A stretch of DNA of 15,964 nt from the NCBI GenBank assembly GCA_964614515.1, contig CAZTPJ010000079.1, forward strand, positions 1 through 15,964. Reading direction: 5' to 3'. Below are positions 1-6,819 of this stretch, in pieces. The notes below the pieces were generated by a model that was not told the DNA's origin, did not search any database, and saw nothing but the letters and a program-made list of their open reading frames with translations. The DNA comes from CAZTPJ01 sp964614515. Its GTDB lineage: Bacteria; Planctomycetota; Phycisphaerae; Phycisphaerales; UBA1924. The stretch's first letter is position 1. The number at the start of each line of letters is the position of its first letter. A program made the position numbers and the translations under genes.

Positions 1-285
1 GCCGAGGGCGAGTTGATGAAAGGCGGCGGGCGATTGACGGCCGTGGGACCGCTGCTGGGCATTCTCGCGCTGGGCGTGGCGAGTTCGCTGATCTGCGGCG
101 TGACGGCCGGGGCGATTGCGCGGCGGATCAAGCCGGTGATCGTGCTCGGGGTGGTGCTGCTGCTCGTTGGGCTTGGCGTGCAGATCGCGGCGTGGAACCT
201 GATGCCGGTGTGGTATCACCTGACGTTTCTGGTGCTGCTGATTCCGATGACGCTCGCGGGCGGCAAGATCACGGCGCGTGGCTGA
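1..285 (+). CDS. Small multi-pass membrane protein, C-terminal part (cut by left edge)
   Basis: The reading frame is open from base 1, so the true start lies outside the window; 94 residues are visible before the TGA at 283-285. Three strongly hydrophobic stretches can be seen, at about residues 13-38, 42-64 and 68-87, separated by short basic or polar turns (ARRIK between the first two). The last ends in a Gly-Gly-Lys tail motif. The pattern resembles the C-terminal half of small four-helix hypothetical membrane proteins often annotated in bacteria (a Gly/Ala-rich helix, an ARR turn, a Pro-Val-Trp turn, a final helix ending AGGK), but I cannot assign a family or function. It converges on infA with 43 bases between the stop codons. 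No catalytic motif is visible. Confidence 0.6.
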   Translation, partial: AEGELMKGGGRLTAVGPLLGILALGVASSLICGVTAGAIARRIKPVIVLGVVLLLVGLGVQIAAWNLMPVWYHLTFLVLLIPMTLAGGKITARG

Positions 286-302
286 ATCGCGCGCGTTCGA
301 CT

Positions 303-321
303 TCGCCGCTTTCGGTGGCGA
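303..321. terminator. Hairpin between convergent membrane-protein gene and infA
   Basis: TCGCCGC at 303-309 pairs with GTGGCGA at 315-321, including one G-T wobble, around a 5-nt loop. It starts 17 bases after the upstream stop and 8 bases past the infA stop, so it could serve as a two-way transcription end point. There is no T tract on either side, so it is not a classical intrinsic terminator and the call rests on position and pairing only. Confidence 0.3.
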
Positions 322-328
322 TACGTGA

Positions 329-553
329 TCAGTGGCGATAGGTGATGCGGGCCTTGGTCAGGTCGTAGGGGCTCATCTCGACGGTGACCTTGTCGCCGGG
401 GAGGATGCGGATGTAGTTCTGCCGCATCTTGCCCGAGACATAGGCGAGCACCTGCGTTTTTTGCTCGTTGGGCAGGCGGACCTTGAACATCGCGTTGGGC
501 AACGCTTCGGTCACGACGCCTTCGAAGGTGAATTTCTCGTCTTGCTTGCTCAT
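329..553 (-). CDS. infA: Translation initiation factor IF-1
   Basis: The 74-residue product is a full-length IF-1, the S1/OB-fold factor that binds the 30S A site with IF-2 and IF-3 during initiation. Diagnostic family stretches are present: EALPNAMFKV at about residues 16-25, SGKMRQNYIRILPGDKV at 40-56 and the C-terminal SPYDLTKARITYR at 61-73. The ATG at 551-553 gives the normal family length; the frame stays open upstream, but that part overlaps secY and has no IF-1 similarity. No Shine-Dalgarno sequence precedes the ATG; the upstream bases are C-rich. It is the last gene of the operon, 56 bases after secY. In many bacteria adk and map lie between secY and infA, and rpmJ plus the S13/S11/S4/alpha genes follow; here none of these is present. 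Confidence 0.97.
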   Translation of the reverse strand: MSKQDEKFTFEGVVTEALPNAMFKVRLPNEQKTQVLAYVSGKMRQNYIRILPGDKVTVEMSPYDLTKARITYRH

Positions 554-609
554 GCGGGGGGTGGGTCTCGTGCGGCCGGGGGATTCTTGCCTGGCGATCG
601 CGCAGTAGT

Positions 610-2049
610 CTAGCCTCGCGGGCCGCGGATGCGCGGACCTTTTCCATCGCCGCCTCCGCCGAGGAAACCGGCGTAGTTGCGCATCAGCAGATTCGCCTCG
701 ACGCGCTGCACGAAGTCCAGGCAAACCGACACGACGATCAGCAGGCCCGTGCCCCCGAGGAACTGCGTCACGATGAACTCAACGCCAAGCGACTTGTTGA
801 TGACCATCGGCAGCACCGCGATGACCGCCAGCATTCCCGCGCCGACGAACGTGATGCGTTCCATGACGGTCTCAAGATACTCGGCCGTGCGCGGCCCGGG
901 GCGCAGACCCGGGATGAACGACCCGTGCTCCTTGAGTTGCTTGCTCATCTCCTCGGGGTTGAATTGCACGGTGATCCAGAAGTACGAGAAGAAGTAGATG
1001 AGCAGGACTTCAAAGATGACATAGGGGAACTCGCCGAACTGGAAATTGTCGGAGAACCAGTTGGCGATGGTGACCCAGATTCCGGTGGACTGTCCGGCAC
1101 GCGCGGCGTCGGCGATGCCGCCGAAGATCACCGACGGAAAAATCATCAGCGAAGATGCGAAGATCACGGGCATCACGCCGCCGTGGTTGACGCGAAGCGG
1201 GAGGTAGGACTTCTGTCCGCCATAGACGCGACGGCCGCGGGTGTGCTTGGCCTGTTGGATGGGGATTCGGCGCTGGGCGACGGTCATGATGACAGCGCCG
1301 GCGACAACGAGGACAAACGCGCACGCCAGCGACGCGACGCCCAGCCACGACATGCCCGGCGTGAAATTCTGATCCGGCTCGCCGAGGATCTGGATCGCCA
1401 GCCAAGTCTCGCGGATCGTCGAATCCTGCACGACCATGAGGATGGCCCCGGGCATGGAGGTGAGGATGCCGGCCGTGATGATGAGCGAGACGCCGTTGCC
1501 GATGCCGTACTTGTCGATCTGTTCGCCGAGCCACATGAGGAAGACAGTGCCGGCGGTCATCGCGGTGATGGCCATGAGCCACCAGACGGGGTTGGCCGCC
1601 CACTGGGCGTAGACGAGATTCTGCGTACGAATGAGTTGCAGCCACATGATGGCCTGCACGATGCACAGGCCGATGGTGGCATAGCGAGTCCAGGCCTGGA
1701 TCTTCTGCTGCCCCGTGGGGCCTTCTTCGCGAAGTTTCTTGAGCGCAGGCATGACCGACTGAAGCAACTGAAAGATGATCGACGCGGAGATGTAGGGCAT
1801 GATGCCCAGGCCGAAGATGGTGCTCTGGCCAAGGCTGCCGCCGGAAAAGATCGCGACGAACTGGGCCATGCGGGCGAACGCGCCGCCGGCATCCTGCTGC
1901 GTCTGGAAGAAGTCCTGCAGCGCGCCTTGGTTGATGCCCGGCACCGGAATCCAGAAGCCGATCCGATAGACCGCGAGCATGGCGAACGTGAACAGGATCT
2001 TCGTTCGCAACTCGGGAATCTTGAAGACGTTGACCAGGGCCTGCAGCAT
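610..2049 (-). CDS. secY: Protein translocase channel subunit SecY
   Basis: The 479-residue product is the central pore subunit of the SecYEG translocon in the inner membrane. The first membrane segment lies at about residues 18-38. The second contains the family signature LGIMPYISASIIFQLL at about 81-96. The cytoplasmic-loop motif RRIPIQQAK and the stretch SYLPLRVNHGGVMPVIFASS are intact, as is the loop with FIPGLRPGPRTAEYL. About ten hydrophobic helices can be counted in total. It is somewhat longer than the E. coli protein, partly because of larger periplasmic loops (for example the Asp/Gln/Ala-rich segment near residues 44-62) and a Gly/Arg-rich C-terminal tail. The ATG at 2047-2049 is preceded by GGAG at a 6-nt spacing. 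It follows rplO by 42 bases, the normal spc-operon position. Confidence 0.98.
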   Translation of the reverse strand: MLQALVNVFKIPELRTKILFTFAMLAVYRIGFWIPVPGINQGALQDFFQTQQDAGGAFARMAQFVAIFSGGSLGQSTIFGLGIMPYISASIIFQLLQSVMPALKKLREEGPTGQQKIQAWTRYATIGLCIVQAIMWLQLIRTQNLVYAQWAANPVWWLMAITAMTAGTVFLMWLGEQIDKYGIGNGVSLIITAGILTSMPGAILMVVQDSTIRETWLAIQILGEPDQNFTPGMSWLGVASLACAFVLVVAGAVIMTVAQRRIPIQQAKHTRGRRVYGGQKSYLPLRVNHGGVMPVIFASSLMIFPSVIFGGIADAARAGQSTGIWVTIANWFSDNFQFGEFPYVIFEVLLIYFFSYFWITVQFNPEEMSKQLKEHGSFIPGLRPGPRTAEYLETVMERITFVGAGMLAVIAVLPMVINKSLGVEFIVTQFLGGTGLLIVVSVCLDFVQRVEANLLMRNYAGFLGGGGDGKGPRIRGPRG

Positions 2050-2060
2050 CCGGTGCTCCG

Positions 2061-2081
2061 GCGGGCGCGACGGCCGCCCGC
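2061..2081 (-). promoter_or_regulatory. GC hairpin in rplO-secY junction
   Basis: GCGGGCG at 2061-2067 and CGCCCGC at 2075-2081 form a perfect 7-bp stem with a 7-nt loop. In the mRNA it lies directly upstream of the secY Shine-Dalgarno (CGGAG) and downstream of the rplO stop. It could slow re-initiation or mark an RNA processing site. No T tract follows, so a terminator role is unlikely. The role is inferred from position only. Confidence 0.35.
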
Positions 2082-2091
2082 GGTGAATCCG

Positions 2092-2679
2092 TTATGAGTC
2101 TTGCGAATCGCCGACGGGCGCGACCTTCTTCCCGCCCCGCTTGAGCTTCTTGGTCAGATTCTTGGGGGATCGATCCTCCGCATTGCGATCGACGCCGCGG
2201 ACGCGATCCCGGCGCGTGCCGGTTTCATTGATGGAGCCGCCGGCTGCCAGAATGGCATTCCGCGCCGACGCGGAGACCCGGTTGGCCGTCACGTTGAACT
2301 TGACCTTCAGACCGCCATCGCCGAGTCCGCCGAGGATCTTGAGATTCCGGCTGTCGTCGCGAACCAGCCCGGCCGCGATAAGCCCCTCGACGTTGACGTC
2401 GCCGCCTTTGGCGAAGTTTGGATGCGCCTGGATGTCGGCGAGGTTGACGATCCAAAACAGCGTCTTGTACTGCGCGTTGGTGAAGCCGAACTTGGCCAGA
2501 CGGCGGAAGTACGGCATCTGCCCGCCTTCAAACTGAAAGCGCGTGCTCGTGCCGCTGCGGCTGCCGGCACCCTTGTGCCCGCGACCGGCCTGCTTGCCCT
2601 GGCCGGAGCCTTGGCCACGGCCAATTCGCTTGCGCTTCTTGTGAGCGCCGGCGAGGGTTGTGATGTCGTGAATCATCAT
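2092..2679 (-). CDS. rplO: 50S ribosomal protein L15 with C-terminal extension
   Basis: L15 is a late-assembling protein of the large subunit. The N-terminal Gly/Arg/Lys-rich arm (KKRKRIGRGQGSGQGK, about residues 14-29) and the following AGRGHKGAGSRSG are the hallmark of bacterial L15, as is FEGGQMPYFRRLAKFGF at 50-66. The core ends near residue 150 (the AAGGSI motif), close to where normal L15 proteins of about 145 residues end. A further roughly 45 residues, rich in Arg, Asp and Lys, follow. Start: two ATG codons in tandem at 2677-2679 and 2674-2676; GGGAG is better spaced for the first. L15 follows rpsE directly with only 39 bases between, so the L30 gene found here in many bacteria is absent. 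Confidence 0.97.
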   Translation of the reverse strand: MMIHDITTLAGAHKKRKRIGRGQGSGQGKQAGRGHKGAGSRSGTSTRFQFEGGQMPYFRRLAKFGFTNAQYKTLFWIVNLADIQAHPNFAKGGDVNVEGLIAAGLVRDDSRNLKILGGLGDGGLKVKFNVTANRVSASARNAILAAGGSINETGTRRDRVRGVDRNAEDRSPKNLTKKLKRGGKKVAPVGDSQDS

Positions 2680-2718
2680 GGTGTGGTTCTCCCGCGGTCG
2701 TGCCTCGCGGCTTCAAAG

Positions 2719-3408
2719 TCAGTTGGTGGATTCTCCGCCAGCCCCGGCCTCGGGCGCAGCGCCCGCGTCGCGACCGCCGCCCTTGCGCGGGCCACGTCCA
2801 CGACCGCCGCCTCCACGGCCGCCGCGACCGCCTCGCTCCTGTTGCGGCGGCTTGGGGCGCGGCGCTGGCGCCACGGCGAACGCGCCCGCGTTACGCTCGA
2901 GCATTTCCTGCACCGTCGTTGGTTCAAGTTTCAACCCGCGAACATCCGCGATTGACTCCGGCGAACGCACCTGAGCCAGGGCGTCGAACACGGCCTTGAT
3001 CGAGTTGAACGCATTGGTCGAGCCGTAGCACTTGCTCAGGCAGTCCGTCACGCCGGCGAGTTCAAGCACCGCGCGGACCTTTTGACCGGCGACGACACCC
3101 GTGCCCGGCGCGGCCGGGAGCAGGCGAACCTTTGACGCGCCGTACTTGCCTTCCACCGCGTGATGGAGCGTGGTCCGCGCGAGGGGCACGGTGACCATGG
3201 CCTTGCGGGCGTACTTCTGGGCCTTTTCGATGGCCGAGGGCACGTCGTTGCTCTTGCCGTAGCCATACCCCACGCGCCCGCGACGATCGCCGACGACGAC
3301 CAGCGCGCCGAAGGAGAATCGCCGTCCGCCCTTGACCGTCGCGGAGGTGCGATAGACCCCCACGGTCGTGGATTCGATTTGACTTGTTTCGTCGAGCAGT
3401 TCTGCCAT
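2719..3408 (-). CDS. rpsE: 30S ribosomal protein S5 with RGG-rich tail
   Basis: S5 sits on the solvent side of the small subunit at the mRNA entry region and affects decoding accuracy. The N-terminal double-stranded-RNA-binding-like domain (about residues 15-75) contains RRFSFGALVVVGDRRGRVGYG and the KSNDVPSAIEKA segment. The C-terminal domain contains LLPAAPGTGVVAGQKVRAVLE (97-117) and the YGSTNAFNSIKAVFDAL stretch (128-144). The core ends near residue 172. About 57 further residues follow, first Pro/Ala-rich, then an Arg/Gly tract with repeated RGG (192-212), then Gly/Ala/Glu. The usual length is about 165-175, so the tail is an addition. The frame is intact to the TGA or TAA at 2719. A weak AGAAG motif precedes the ATG. 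Confidence 0.97.
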   Translation of the reverse strand: MAELLDETSQIESTTVGVYRTSATVKGGRRFSFGALVVVGDRRGRVGYGYGKSNDVPSAIEKAQKYARKAMVTVPLARTTLHHAVEGKYGASKVRLLPAAPGTGVVAGQKVRAVLELAGVTDCLSKCYGSTNAFNSIKAVFDALAQVRSPESIADVRGLKLEPTTVQEMLERNAGAFAVAPAPRPKPPQQERGGRGGRGGGGRGRGPRKGGGRDAGAAPEAGAGGESTN

Positions 3409-3444
3409 GGTTCTTCTCGTGATCTTCCTGCGTGCGATGCGACG

Positions 3445-3807
3445 CTAGAACTCCAGTCCACCCTTGCGCGCGGCGTCGGCCATCGCCTTGATCCGCCCGT
3501 GATACTTGAAACCGCCACGGTCAAACACAACCTGATTGACACCCGCCGCCTTGGCCCGTTCGGCGATGGTCTTGCCCACCGCCGCGGCGGCGGCCGCGTT
3601 CCCCGTTTTCTCGAGCGACAACGCCTTCTCGCGCGAGGAGGCGGAGACGAGCGTGCGCCCGTCGAGATCGTCGATGATCTGGGCGTAGACATGTTGAAGG
3701 GATCGATAAACGGACAGACGCGGACGCGAGGGCGTGCCCGTGACGCGGCGGCGAATCCGCACGCGGCGTCGATCTCTTCGCTTGATTTTCTCTTTATCCT
3801 TGCGCAT
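3445..3807 (-). CDS. rplR: 50S ribosomal protein L18
   Basis: The 120-residue product matches the usual L18 length. L18 binds 5S rRNA together with L5 and helps load it on the central protuberance. A very basic N-terminus (KIKRRDRRRVRIRRR) leads into the signature RPRLSVYRSLQHVYAQIIDD at about 28-47. The C-terminal half has VVFDRGGFKYHGRIKAMADAARKGGLEF, typical of the family, ending in the conserved Glu-Phe. An Ala-rich run occurs near residues 71-77. AGAGGA-type Shine-Dalgarno bases lie 8 nt before the ATG. It is placed between rplF and rpsE as in the standard spc operon. Confidence 0.97.
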   Translation of the reverse strand: MRKDKEKIKRRDRRRVRIRRRVTGTPSRPRLSVYRSLQHVYAQIIDDLDGRTLVSASSREKALSLEKTGNAAAAAAVGKTIAERAKAAGVNQVVFDRGGFKYHGRIKAMADAARKGGLEF

Positions 3808-3825
3808 CGCTGCGTTCCTCTCACA

Positions 3826-4377
3826 TTACGCGCCGAACTGCTTGCCCTGTTTGCGGCGGATGACCTCATCGCTGTACTTGATGCCCTTGCCGTTGTATGG
3901 CTCGGGCTTGCGGGCGGCCCGCATGTTGGCCGTGAACTGGCCGACCAGTTGCTTGTCCGCGCCCTTGACGCGAACGAACTGCTTGTCGACGGTGACGGTG
4001 AGTCCGTCGGGGACGGGCATCATGATGGGATTGGCAAAGCCGACGACCAGTTTGAGTTGCTTGCCGGCGAGCGTGGCCGTGTAGCCCACGCCGACGACTT
4101 CCATTGTCTTCTCATAGCCCTTGGTGACGCCTTCGATCATGTTTCGCAGGTGCGCGCGGGTGGAGCCCCACGACGCGCGTGCCTGACGATCGTCCGAGTC
4201 GGACGCGTCGATCGAAACCTTCAGCGCCTTTTCCGACTCATCCCACACCACCTTCACGTCGGCGGGGGGGGCCAGTTTGAGCGTGCCAAGCGGACCCTGG
4301 ATGGAGACCTCACGATCCTTGATCGCGACCTTCACCGCTGAGGGCACTGGAACGGGTTGTTTTCCGATGCGGGACAT
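3826..4377 (-). CDS. rplF: 50S ribosomal protein L6
   Basis: The 183-residue product is a full-length L6, a two-domain protein near the factor-binding site of the large subunit. The N-terminus MSRIGKQPVPVPSAV and the QGPLGTLKL motif mark the first repeat. In the second, the GYTATLAGKQLKL and VKGADKQLVGQFTANMRAAR segments are seen. The C-terminal signature EPYNGKGIKYSDEVIRRKQGK is complete. A conserved NMIEGVTKGYEK segment joins the domains. The acidic/Ser-rich stretch near residues 57-64 (DASDSDD) is slightly longer than in E. coli. AAGGA lies upstream of the ATG. It sits 20 bases after rpsH. Confidence 0.97.
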   Translation of the reverse strand: MSRIGKQPVPVPSAVKVAIKDREVSIQGPLGTLKLAPPADVKVVWDESEKALKVSIDASDSDDRQARASWGSTRAHLRNMIEGVTKGYEKTMEVVGVGYTATLAGKQLKLVVGFANPIMMPVPDGLTVTVDKQFVRVKGADKQLVGQFTANMRAARKPEPYNGKGIKYSDEVIRRKQGKQFGA

Positions 4378-4397
4378 GACGTGTGTTCCTTTGGTCC

Positions 4398-4796
4398 TTA
4401 CTCGATGGTCGCGAGGAGTTCGCCGCCGACTTTCTCGGTGCGGCAGGCGCGGTCGCTGAGCACGCCGCGACTGGTTGAGACGATGGCGATGCCCAGCCCC
4501 TGCATCGGACGCGGCAGGTCGCCGACCTTGCGATACACCCGACGACCCGGCTTGCTCTCGCGACGAAGCGAATGGATCGTCGTCTCGCCGCGCGGGCCGT
4601 ACTTGAGCTTCACCTTGATGATGCCCTGACGCCCGTCATCGATGACGTCGTATCCGGTGATGTAGCCTTCATCCCGAAGGACGTCGGCGATACCGCGGCA
4701 GACGCGACTGTTCAGACAGTCCACCGTCTTGTTGCGGTTGCGCACCGCATTTCGGATGCGGGTGAGCATGTCGGCGATGGGATCGTTCACGGCCAT
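4398..4796 (-). CDS. rpsH: 30S ribosomal protein S8
   Basis: S8 is a primary 16S rRNA binding protein (helix 21 region) and, in E. coli, the translational repressor of the spc operon. The 132 residues fit the family. The N-terminal DPIADMLTRIRNAVR is diagnostic, the middle holds KYGPRGETTIHSLRRESKPGRR, and the C-terminal STSRGVLSDRACRTEKVGGELL carries the conserved Ser-Thr-Ser-Arg-Gly-Val RNA-binding motif. The open frame extends upstream into rpsN, but the ATG at 4794-4796 with AGGA about 10 nt before it gives the proper S8 start. Whether S8 represses this operon as in E. coli cannot be read from the sequence. Confidence 0.97.
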   Translation of the reverse strand: MAVNDPIADMLTRIRNAVRNRNKTVDCLNSRVCRGIADVLRDEGYITGYDVIDDGRQGIIKVKLKYGPRGETTIHSLRRESKPGRRVYRKVGDLPRPMQGLGIAIVSTSRGVLSDRACRTEKVGGELLATIE

Positions 4797-4824
4797 GAGT
4801 CGTTTATCCTGCTGAGGTTCGGGG

Positions 4825-5010
4825 TTACCAACTGGCCTTGCGCATGCCGGGGATCTTGCCTTCAAGGGCGAGTTTGCGAAGCATGATGCGGCTGATGCGG
4901 AACTTGCGGTAGACACCGCGCGCCCGCCCCGTCAGTTCGCAGCGGCGCACGATGCGCGTGCTGAACTTCGGGGTACGCCGGGACTTGACCATCTGTGCCT
5001 TCGTCGTCAT
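4825..5010 (-). CDS. rpsN: 30S ribosomal protein S14, short type lacking the zinc site
   Basis: The 61-residue product has the length and layout of the short, normally zinc-binding S14 form (PKFSTR near residue 14, VYRKF at 33-37, GKIPGMRKASW at the end). Short S14 proteins usually hold two Cys-x-x-Cys pairs at about residues 24/27 and 40/43. Here only Cys24 remains; the other positions read Thr27, Ser40 and Met43, so zinc binding by this site is not expected. S14 belongs to the 30S head near the decoding region. GGAG precedes the ATG at a 6-nt spacing. It is 28 bases before rpsH and 11 bases after rplE. Confidence 0.96.
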   Translation of the reverse strand: MTTKAQMVKSRRTPKFSTRIVRRCELTGRARGVYRKFRISRIMLRKLALEGKIPGMRKASW

Positions 5011-5021
5011 CGATCACTCCA

Positions 5022-5669
5022 TCAATTCTCGGGCTTGCGGAACGGCATGCCCAACTGCTCAAGCACGAACCGGCTCAAGGCCGGATTCGAATTCGCCAAC
5101 GTGATGTTGATGTTCATGCCGTGCGTGAACTGCGCCTCGGCCATGTTGATCTCGGGGAACACGCCTTGTTCGGTCAACCCCATTGCGTAGTTGCCCTGCT
5201 TGTCGAACGCTTTGTCCGACACGCCGCGGAAGTCCTTGATGCGCGGCGTCGCCAGGTTGATCAGGCGATCGAGGAAGTACCACATGCGGTCGCGGCGCAG
5301 CGTGACCATCGCGGCCGTCTCGTAGCCTGCGCGAACCTTGAAGTTCGACACTGACTTCTTGGCCTTGAGGACCACGGGCTTCTGGCCCGTGATGGCCGTG
5401 ATCGTCTCGAGCACGGTCTGGCGAATCACCGGCGGGAGTTTGGTCCCGTCGAGATGCCGGCCCATGTTGACGTTGACCGTGATCTTCTCGAGCCGCGGCA
5501 TGGCCATGGGATTGGTGATGCCGAACTTTTCGGTGACGGCGGCGCGCACGCGTTCCTGATACGCCGCCTTCAGTCGCGGAACGGGCATGGGGCCGATCAC
5601 TTCGGGCTGATCGGAGGCCTTGCCTTTCTTCTTCGGGCTGGGGGCTTTCTTGATTGTCTCTTTGGCCAT
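5022..5669 (-). CDS. rplE: 50S ribosomal protein L5
   Basis: L5 binds 5S rRNA in the central protuberance and contacts P-site tRNA. The family core begins at about residue 28 (PRLKAAYQERV). It continues with the signature GITNPMAMPRLEKITVNVNMG, then TGQKPVVLKAKKSVSNFK, the conserved LRRDRMWYFLDRLINLATPRIKDFRG and GLTEQGVFPEI, ending with FVLEQLGMPF. About 25 Lys/Pro-rich residues precede the core, an extension over the common 180-residue form. Two in-frame ATGs are possible: 5669 (MAKETIKK, with a GAG at 8 nt) and 5690 (seven residues longer, no Shine-Dalgarno). I chose 5669, with modest confidence. Confidence 0.96.
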   Translation of the reverse strand: MAKETIKKAPSPKKKGKASDQPEVIGPMPVPRLKAAYQERVRAAVTEKFGITNPMAMPRLEKITVNVNMGRHLDGTKLPPVIRQTVLETITAITGQKPVVLKAKKSVSNFKVRAGYETAAMVTLRRDRMWYFLDRLINLATPRIKDFRGVSDKAFDKQGNYAMGLTEQGVFPEINMAEAQFTHGMNINITLANSNPALSRFVLEQLGMPFRKPEN

Positions 5670-5716
5670 GACTGTGACTCGTTGCTTCATGTGCGTGGCG
5701 TGTGCCGGCGCGGTGG

Positions 5717-6049
5717 TTACTTCTTCGCCCCTCGAACGGTTGACAGAACTTTGCCGCCGCGGGCGGCGACGCGAACCTTGCTGCCATCGGGCCGGGTTTC
5801 GAATCGCACGCGCGTGGGCTTGCCATCGACGACGGGCGAGACGTTGCTGATGTGGATCGGCGCTTCCTTGGTGATGATCCCGCCCTGCGGATTCAGGCGC
5901 GTCGGCCGAAGATGCTTCGTGCGAAGATTCAGACCCTTGATGACGACCTGATCCGACTTGGTGAGGACGCGCACGACCTCGCCGACCTTGCGCTTATGCA
6001 AGCCGCTGGTCACCATCACCATGTCGCCCTTTTTCACATGCCTTGGCAT
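5717..6049 (-). CDS. rplX: 50S ribosomal protein L24
   Basis: L24 is an early assembly protein near the polypeptide exit. The 110-residue product starts with a KOW-type segment (HVKKGDMVMVTSGLHKRKVGEV, about residues 4-25). It then has the family motif VVIKGLNLRTKHLRP and the GGIITKEAPIHISNV stretch that marks bacterial L24. The C-terminal part, with conserved PTRVRFE, ends in a short basic tail. AGAGG lies 7 nt before the ATG. It is positioned between rplN and rplE as in the normal spc order. Confidence 0.97.
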   Translation of the reverse strand: MPRHVKKGDMVMVTSGLHKRKVGEVVRVLTKSDQVVIKGLNLRTKHLRPTRLNPQGGIITKEAPIHISNVSPVVDGKPTRVRFETRPDGSKVRVAARGGKVLSTVRGAKK

Positions 6050-6069
6050 TGCTGAACCTCTGCTGACCG

Positions 6070-6086
6070 GCGGACGCGGCGCCCGC
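6070..6086 (-). promoter_or_regulatory. Hairpin in rplN-rplX junction
   Basis: GCGGACG at 6070-6076 pairs with CGCCCGC at 6080-6086 (one G-U wobble in the mRNA) around a 3-nt loop. It lies in the 55-base spacer just before the rplX Shine-Dalgarno. No T tract is present. The role is unknown; only the pairing and location are seen. Confidence 0.25.
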
Positions 6087-6104
6087 TGTGCTTCCTTCGA
6101 TTTC

Positions 6105-6491
6105 TTACACGACCTCCGACGCCAGTGACACGATCTTCATGTAGTTCTTCTCGCGAAGTTCGCGGGCCACGGGACCGAAAATTCGCGTGCCCTTCGGATT
6201 CCCGTCATCCTGAATCAGTACCACCGCGTTGGCGTCAAACTTCACATATGAACCGTCCGCACGCCGCGTCGCCTTCGTTGTGCGAACGACCACGGCCTTG
6301 GACATGTCGCCCTGCTTCACGTCCGACCCGGGCATCGCCCGCTTGATCGAGACCAGCACGCGATCACCCACGCCCGCCACGCGACGACGGAACTTGCCGC
6401 TGGCCGTGGACGCCCCATACACGCGGATCACGTAGGCGATCTTCGCCCCGGAGTTGTCCGCCACTTCGCATCGTGTTTCCTGCTGAATCAT
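6105..6491 (-). CDS. rplN: 50S ribosomal protein L14
   Basis: L14 lies at the subunit interface of the 50S particle and forms bridges with the small subunit. The signature VADNSGAKIAYVIRVYG is at about residues 10-26, ADGSYVKFDANAVVLI is central, and the C-terminal GTRIFGPVARELREKNYMKI is nearly invariant in the family. The 128-residue length slightly exceeds the usual 122, owing to a short insertion near residues 28-36 (TASGKFRRR). AAGGA lies 6 nt before the ATG. It follows rpsQ by 61 bases and is the first gene of the classical spc segment. Confidence 0.97.
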   Translation of the reverse strand: MIQQETRCEVADNSGAKIAYVIRVYGASTASGKFRRRVAGVGDRVLVSIKRAMPGSDVKQGDMSKAVVVRTTKATRRADGSYVKFDANAVVLIQDDGNPKGTRIFGPVARELREKNYMKIVSLASEVV

Positions 6492-6552
6492 GTTCGTCGT
6501 TCCTTCCGCCGCCCCCGTGGCCGGGATGTCCGGCTTGTCGGCGGGTGATGCG

Positions 6553-6819
6553 TCATTCGCCCTGATACTTCTCCACGATGCGCACGAGGGTCCAGTGTTT
6601 GGTTTTGCTCAACGGCCTGGTTTCCGAGACTTCCACGACGTCGCCCTGTCGGGACTCGTTGTGTTCATCATGGACGTGCAAGATGGTGCGGCGCGAGATG
6701 AACTTGCCGTACTTGGGATGCTTGGCCTGGAAGCGCACGACGACCTTGCGCGTCTTGTCTCGCTTGTCTGACTCGACGACGCCGATGCGCGTGGGCTTGG
6801 TGGCGGCTGGGCTGCTCAT
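6553..6819 (-). CDS. rpsQ: 30S ribosomal protein S17
   Basis: S17 is an OB-fold primary binding protein of the 16S rRNA 5' domain. The 88 residues fit the family: RIGVVESDKRDKTRKVVVRF near the N-terminus, HPKYGKFISRRT in the middle, and the C-terminal QGDVVEVSETRPLSKTKHW, which is highly diagnostic. Its ATG overlaps the TGA of rpmC by 4 bases (ATGA at 6816-6819), pointing to translational coupling. AGGA within the rpmC coding end serves as its ribosome binding site. Confidence 0.97.
   Translation of the reverse strand: MSSPAATKPTRIGVVESDKRDKTRKVVVRFQAKHPKYGKFISRRTILHVHDEHNESRQGDVVEVSETRPLSKTKHWTLVRIVEKYQGE

Noticed and set aside
925..2097. Long plus-strand open frame (390 codons) opposite secY
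   Set aside because: It is antisense to a complete secY, has composition typical of a GC-rich shadow frame (Asp/Arg/Gly/His-rich, low complexity) and matches no family.
2680..2718. Possible hidden rpmD (L30) between rpsE and rplO
   Set aside because: The gap is 39 bases, too short for any L30, and neither flanking protein contains an L30-like segment.
3160..4341. Long plus-strand open frame (393 codons) opposite rpsE, rplR and rplF
   Set aside because: It spans three confirmed genes on the other strand and their junctions; a shadow frame.
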